Position numbers and translations under genes: made by a program | Shown: positions 11,750-13,825 of the stretch, piece by piece | Numbering within the stretch: the first letter of the stretch is position 1 | Layout of the letters: each line of letters begins with the position of its first letter | The notes under the pieces: generated by a model | The model's input: the letters and a program-made list of their open reading frames with translations, nothing else | Database searches by the model: none | Told to the model about the DNA's origin: nothing | Assembly (NCBI GenBank): GCA_020726005.1 | Contig: DYTL01000014.1 | Location: 1-13,825 of the forward strand | DNA: 13,825 nucleotides | From: Microcaldota archaeon | GTDB taxonomy: Archaea; Micrarchaeota; Micrarchaeia; Anstonellales; Bilamarchaeaceae | Direction: 5' to 3'

Positions 11750-13234
11750 ATGAACAATTTAATTAGATTTTCAGAATTACCTGGTTTTTCTGAATTCGCA
11801 GTTGTTTTTGATTTTGAAAGTTTGTCAATTAAACAGCAATTTAATGACGCAATAAAAATGCGGTATGAAAAACTTTGCAAAACAAAAGCGTTTGAAGGCA
11901 AACTTATGCAAAATGTGCAACTTCAGGATAATGGAAAAACAATTCTTATTATAGGATTAGGAAAGAAAGCCGATTTTGATAACGAATTTATTAGGCGCGG
12001 CACCTCACTTGCATATAAAATTGCAAATGCAATGAAAATAAATAAAATGAATATTTTTATTCCTAGAATTAGTGCAAATAACAAAGAAATGGCACAGGCA
12101 ATAACAGAGGGTGCAGTATTAGCTTCTTATTCAATGGACAAATACAAAACAGGAGAAGGGGAAAAAAAGCCTCATAATACTGAAGTGTTTGTGCACGGCA
12201 AAAATAAAAAAGAGATTGTTAAAGGTATTTCGATTGGAAAAATAACTGGAAATGCACAAAATTATGTACGTGAACTGAATGAAAATCCTTCTAATATAAT
12301 AACTCCGCGCACTTTTTCAGAAGAGGCGAAAACGCTCGCAAAACAATATAAAATGAAAATAGAAATTTTAGAAAAAAATGAATTAGAAAAAAAAGGAATG
12401 AATGGAATTCTCGCAGTAGGAAAAGGAAGCGCGAACGATCCTATATTTGTTTCTGTTGAATATTCTGGAACAAAACGTGGACCTCTTTACGTAATAGTTG
12501 GAAAAGGAATAACTTTTGATTCCGGAGGAATTTCAATCAAACCTGCAAAAAGTATGTATGAGATGAAATACGATAAGACGGGGGCATGTATTGTGTTAGG
12601 AGTTCTTAAAGCAATTGCAGAAATGAAATTACCTGTACGTATTTTAGGGATAATACCACTTGCAGAAAACGTTCCTTCAGGAACTTCATATAAACCCGGA
12701 GATATAATTAAAATGTACTCGGGAAAAACTGTTGAGATTTTGCACACTGATGCTGAAGGTCGTCTAATCCTTGGAGACGCACTTACTTTTGCAATTGAAA
12801 AAAAACCAGAAGTAATAATTGATATTGCAACACTTACTGGAGCAATAATAACTGCATTAGGAAGGCATGCAATAGGATTGTTCTCAAATAACGATAAACT
12901 CGCTGAAAAAATAAAACTCGCTGGCAATAGAACATTTGAAAGAGTATGGCAATTCCCTCTTTGGAAGGAATATTCAGAAATGATTCAAGGAGATTTTGCG
13001 GATATAAAAAATAGTTCAGGAAACGAAAACAACGAAGCAAGTAGTATAACAGCTGCTGCATTCTTAAAAGAATTTGTTGGCGAAACAAAATGGGCGCACT
13101 TAGATATCGCAGGTGTGTGTAATGCAATTGGAAAGCATCCGTTAATTGAAAAAGGTGCGACAGGAACCGGAACACGACTAATAATTCAAAGCATTATAGA
13201 ATTAAGTAAGAAAGAAGTAAAAAAAGATAAATAG
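11750..13234 (+). CDS. pepA: Leucyl aminopeptidase, family M17
   Basis: Cytosolic two-metal aminopeptidase that removes N-terminal residues from peptides, normally a hexamer; here probably for peptide turnover. The 494-residue product has the metal and catalytic residues Lys252 and Asp257 (VGKGITFDSGG), Asp275 (EMKYDKTGA), Asp334, Glu336 and Arg338 (TDAEGRLILGDAL). All six are offset by exactly 18 from the E. coli PepA set (Lys270, Asp275, Asp293, Asp352, Glu354, Arg356). The N-terminal domain (about 1-160) is shorter but present. One oddity is the signature motif, which reads HTDAEGRL where most relatives have NTDAEGRL. The start is fixed by the GGTGA ribosome site. It converges on sepF with a 10-base gap and has no evident operon partner. 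Confidence 0.95.
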   Translation: MNNLIRFSELPGFSEFAVVFDFESLSIKQQFNDAIKMRYEKLCKTKAFEGKLMQNVQLQDNGKTILIIGLGKKADFDNEFIRRGTSLAYKIANAMKINKMNIFIPRISANNKEMAQAITEGAVLASYSMDKYKTGEGEKKPHNTEVFVHGKNKKEIVKGISIGKITGNAQNYVRELNENPSNIITPRTFSEEAKTLAKQYKMKIEILEKNELEKKGMNGILAVGKGSANDPIFVSVEYSGTKRGPLYVIVGKGITFDSGGISIKPAKSMYEMKYDKTGACIVLGVLKAIAEMKLPVRILGIIPLAENVPSGTSYKPGDIIKMYSGKTVEILHTDAEGRLILGDALTFAIEKKPEVIIDIATLTGAIITALGRHAIGLFSNNDKLAEKIKLAGNRTFERVWQFPLWKEYSEMIQGDFADIKNSSGNENNEASSITAAAFLKEFVGETKWAHLDIAGVCNAIGKHPLIEKGATGTGTRLIIQSIIELSKKEVKKDK

Positions 13235-13244
13235 AAAAACTAAT

Positions 13245-13607
13245 TTATTTTTGAACCTTTGGTTTTGATTTCACTATTTTCACTTTTGCAGGTGTAAGCA
13301 AAATCATTTCCTGAGTAAGTAATGCTATATCGCCGTTTATTTTGTTAACATAAGATTTGAGCTTACCTATAATTGTTTTAAGTCTATTTGGTTGCTTTGT
13401 GAGCGAAAGCACGTTTAAAATAATTATATTTTTTTCGCCAAGTTCTTTTATTGCAAGATCTGCATCGCCTTCATTCCTAAGTTCTATTCTTTTTATGTAA
13501 AAGTCTGCTGGTGGATTTACCACATCTCCTTCAACGTCAAGCATATCTTCAATATTTGCCGTTTCTGGAAGTTTTTCTCTTCCTAAAATTTTATCTATTA
13601 TTCTCAT
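13245..13607 (-). CDS. sepF: Archaeal SepF, FtsZ membrane anchor
   Basis: A 120-residue protein of the SepF (DUF552) family, which tethers FtsZ to the membrane at the division site in archaea that lack FtsA (family knowledge). The N-terminal MRIIDKILGRE segment could form the short amphipathic membrane-targeting helix. The core domain at about 34-115 contains DFYIKRIELRNEGDADLAIKE, GEKNIIILNVLSL and a glycine-containing region before GDIALLTQEMILLTPAKVKI, followed by a basic tail. ATG at 13607 is supported by AGGTGAT (13617-13611) with a short spacer. The gene stands alone; a TATA-like sequence lies in the 13625-13660 region. It implies an FtsZ-based division system elsewhere in the genome. 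Confidence 0.85.
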   Translation of the reverse strand: MRIIDKILGREKLPETANIEDMLDVEGDVVNPPADFYIKRIELRNEGDADLAIKELGEKNIIILNVLSLTKQPNRLKTIIGKLKSYVNKINGDIALLTQEMILLTPAKVKIVKSKPKVQK

Positions 13608-13760
13608 TTAATCACCTAAATTACGTTAATATACGCAAGAAATAAATATTCAATTTAATTAATAAAGCTTTGTGTAAATTTAGTTACAGTAATTCCGAAC
13701 ATCTTCTACAACTAAACCATTCGCGCGAACCGAACAATATATTGGTTTTATAATTAAACT
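13608..13760. other. Intergenic region upstream of sepF
   Basis: The left part holds the sepF ribosome site and promoter-like AT-rich sequence. A small G+C-richer patch (about 13694-13733) contains a 10-bp palindrome TTCGCGCGAA. No ORF or known RNA is recognised; the repeat copy begins at 13761. Confidence 0.35.
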
Positions 13761-13825
13761 ATTTTTCGCATTTTTTAGCGAATTTATATAATTTCAAAAT
13801 CGGAAGGTTTTTATTTACTTGTGGA
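13761..13825 (+). repeat. Tandem-promoter repeat, copy 2 (cut by window edge)
   Basis: Second copy of the 4727-4798 element in the same orientation, sharing blocks 13771-13795 and 13801-13821 without mismatch. Both promoter-like units are kept (GCGAATTTATATAA and CGGAAGGTTTTTATTTA). The 8-base GAACTTCG present in copy 1 is missing, so the internal palindrome is lost. By analogy with copy 1, a plus-strand gene should start about 14 bases beyond the window. Confidence 0.75.

Noticed and set aside
1..13825. CRISPR array, transposase, insertion sequence or prophage genes
   Set aside because: I found no regularly spaced repeats, transposase-like proteins, terminal inverted repeats with target duplications, or phage structural genes.

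Overview
The window looks like an AT-rich archaeal chromosome, roughly one third GC, with overlapping-scale gene packing. The archaeal call rests on BRE/TATA promoters placed about 26 bases before start codons (leaderless transcription), GGTGA-type ribosome sites, an intron-containing tRNA-Ser(GCU), a C/D box methylation-guide sRNA, an Elp3 with radical-SAM plus acetyltransferase domains, an archaeal SepF and an XPD-type iron-sulfur helicase. The small dense layout, the stand-alone NnrD and a T-loop tRNA intron fit a DPANN lineage such as Micrarchaeota or Diapherotrites, but that placement is inference.

Layout. Positions 126-1964 (-) hold an XPD/Rad3-like helicase. A 277-base divergent gap follows, with promoters and a possible 18-codon leader ORF. 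Next come a signal-peptide Lon-type (S16) protease (2242-3891, +) and a membrane-tethered ArsR-like regulator (3931-4602, +) with its own leaderless promoter. A tandem-promoter repeat (4727-4798) precedes an unknown charged 278-residue protein (4812-5648, +). This converges, with a 2-base gap, on a two-gene minus-strand unit: a secreted Ig-like protein (8009-7203) followed by elp3 (7195-5651). A NagD-family HAD phosphatase (8832-8050, -) lies upstream of that unit.

The 8833-9411 gap has no convincing protein gene but is not empty. It carries a roughly 300-nt structured RNA on the minus strand, about 41% GC in a very AT-rich setting, closed by a long end-to-end helix and followed by a T-run. 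It also carries a textbook C/D box sRNA on the plus strand. A tandem-ACT protein and NnrD (10571-9412, -) form an operon. Beyond them are an orphan 147-residue gene (11113-10670, -) whose TATA box sits inside an inverted repeat, a tRNA-Ser(GCU) with two introns (11299-11595, +), an M17 leucyl aminopeptidase (11750-13234, +) and sepF (13607-13245, -). The right edge holds a second copy of the tandem-promoter repeat (13761 to the end).

The most interesting parts are non-coding or at the membrane. They are the two-intron tRNA with a T-loop intron, the unidentified structured RNA, the duplicated tandem-promoter cassette, and an extracytoplasmic Lon-like protease next to a membrane-anchored transcription factor whose external loop carries four N-glycosylation sequons. 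I could not identify the 147- and 278-residue proteins or name the structured RNA.
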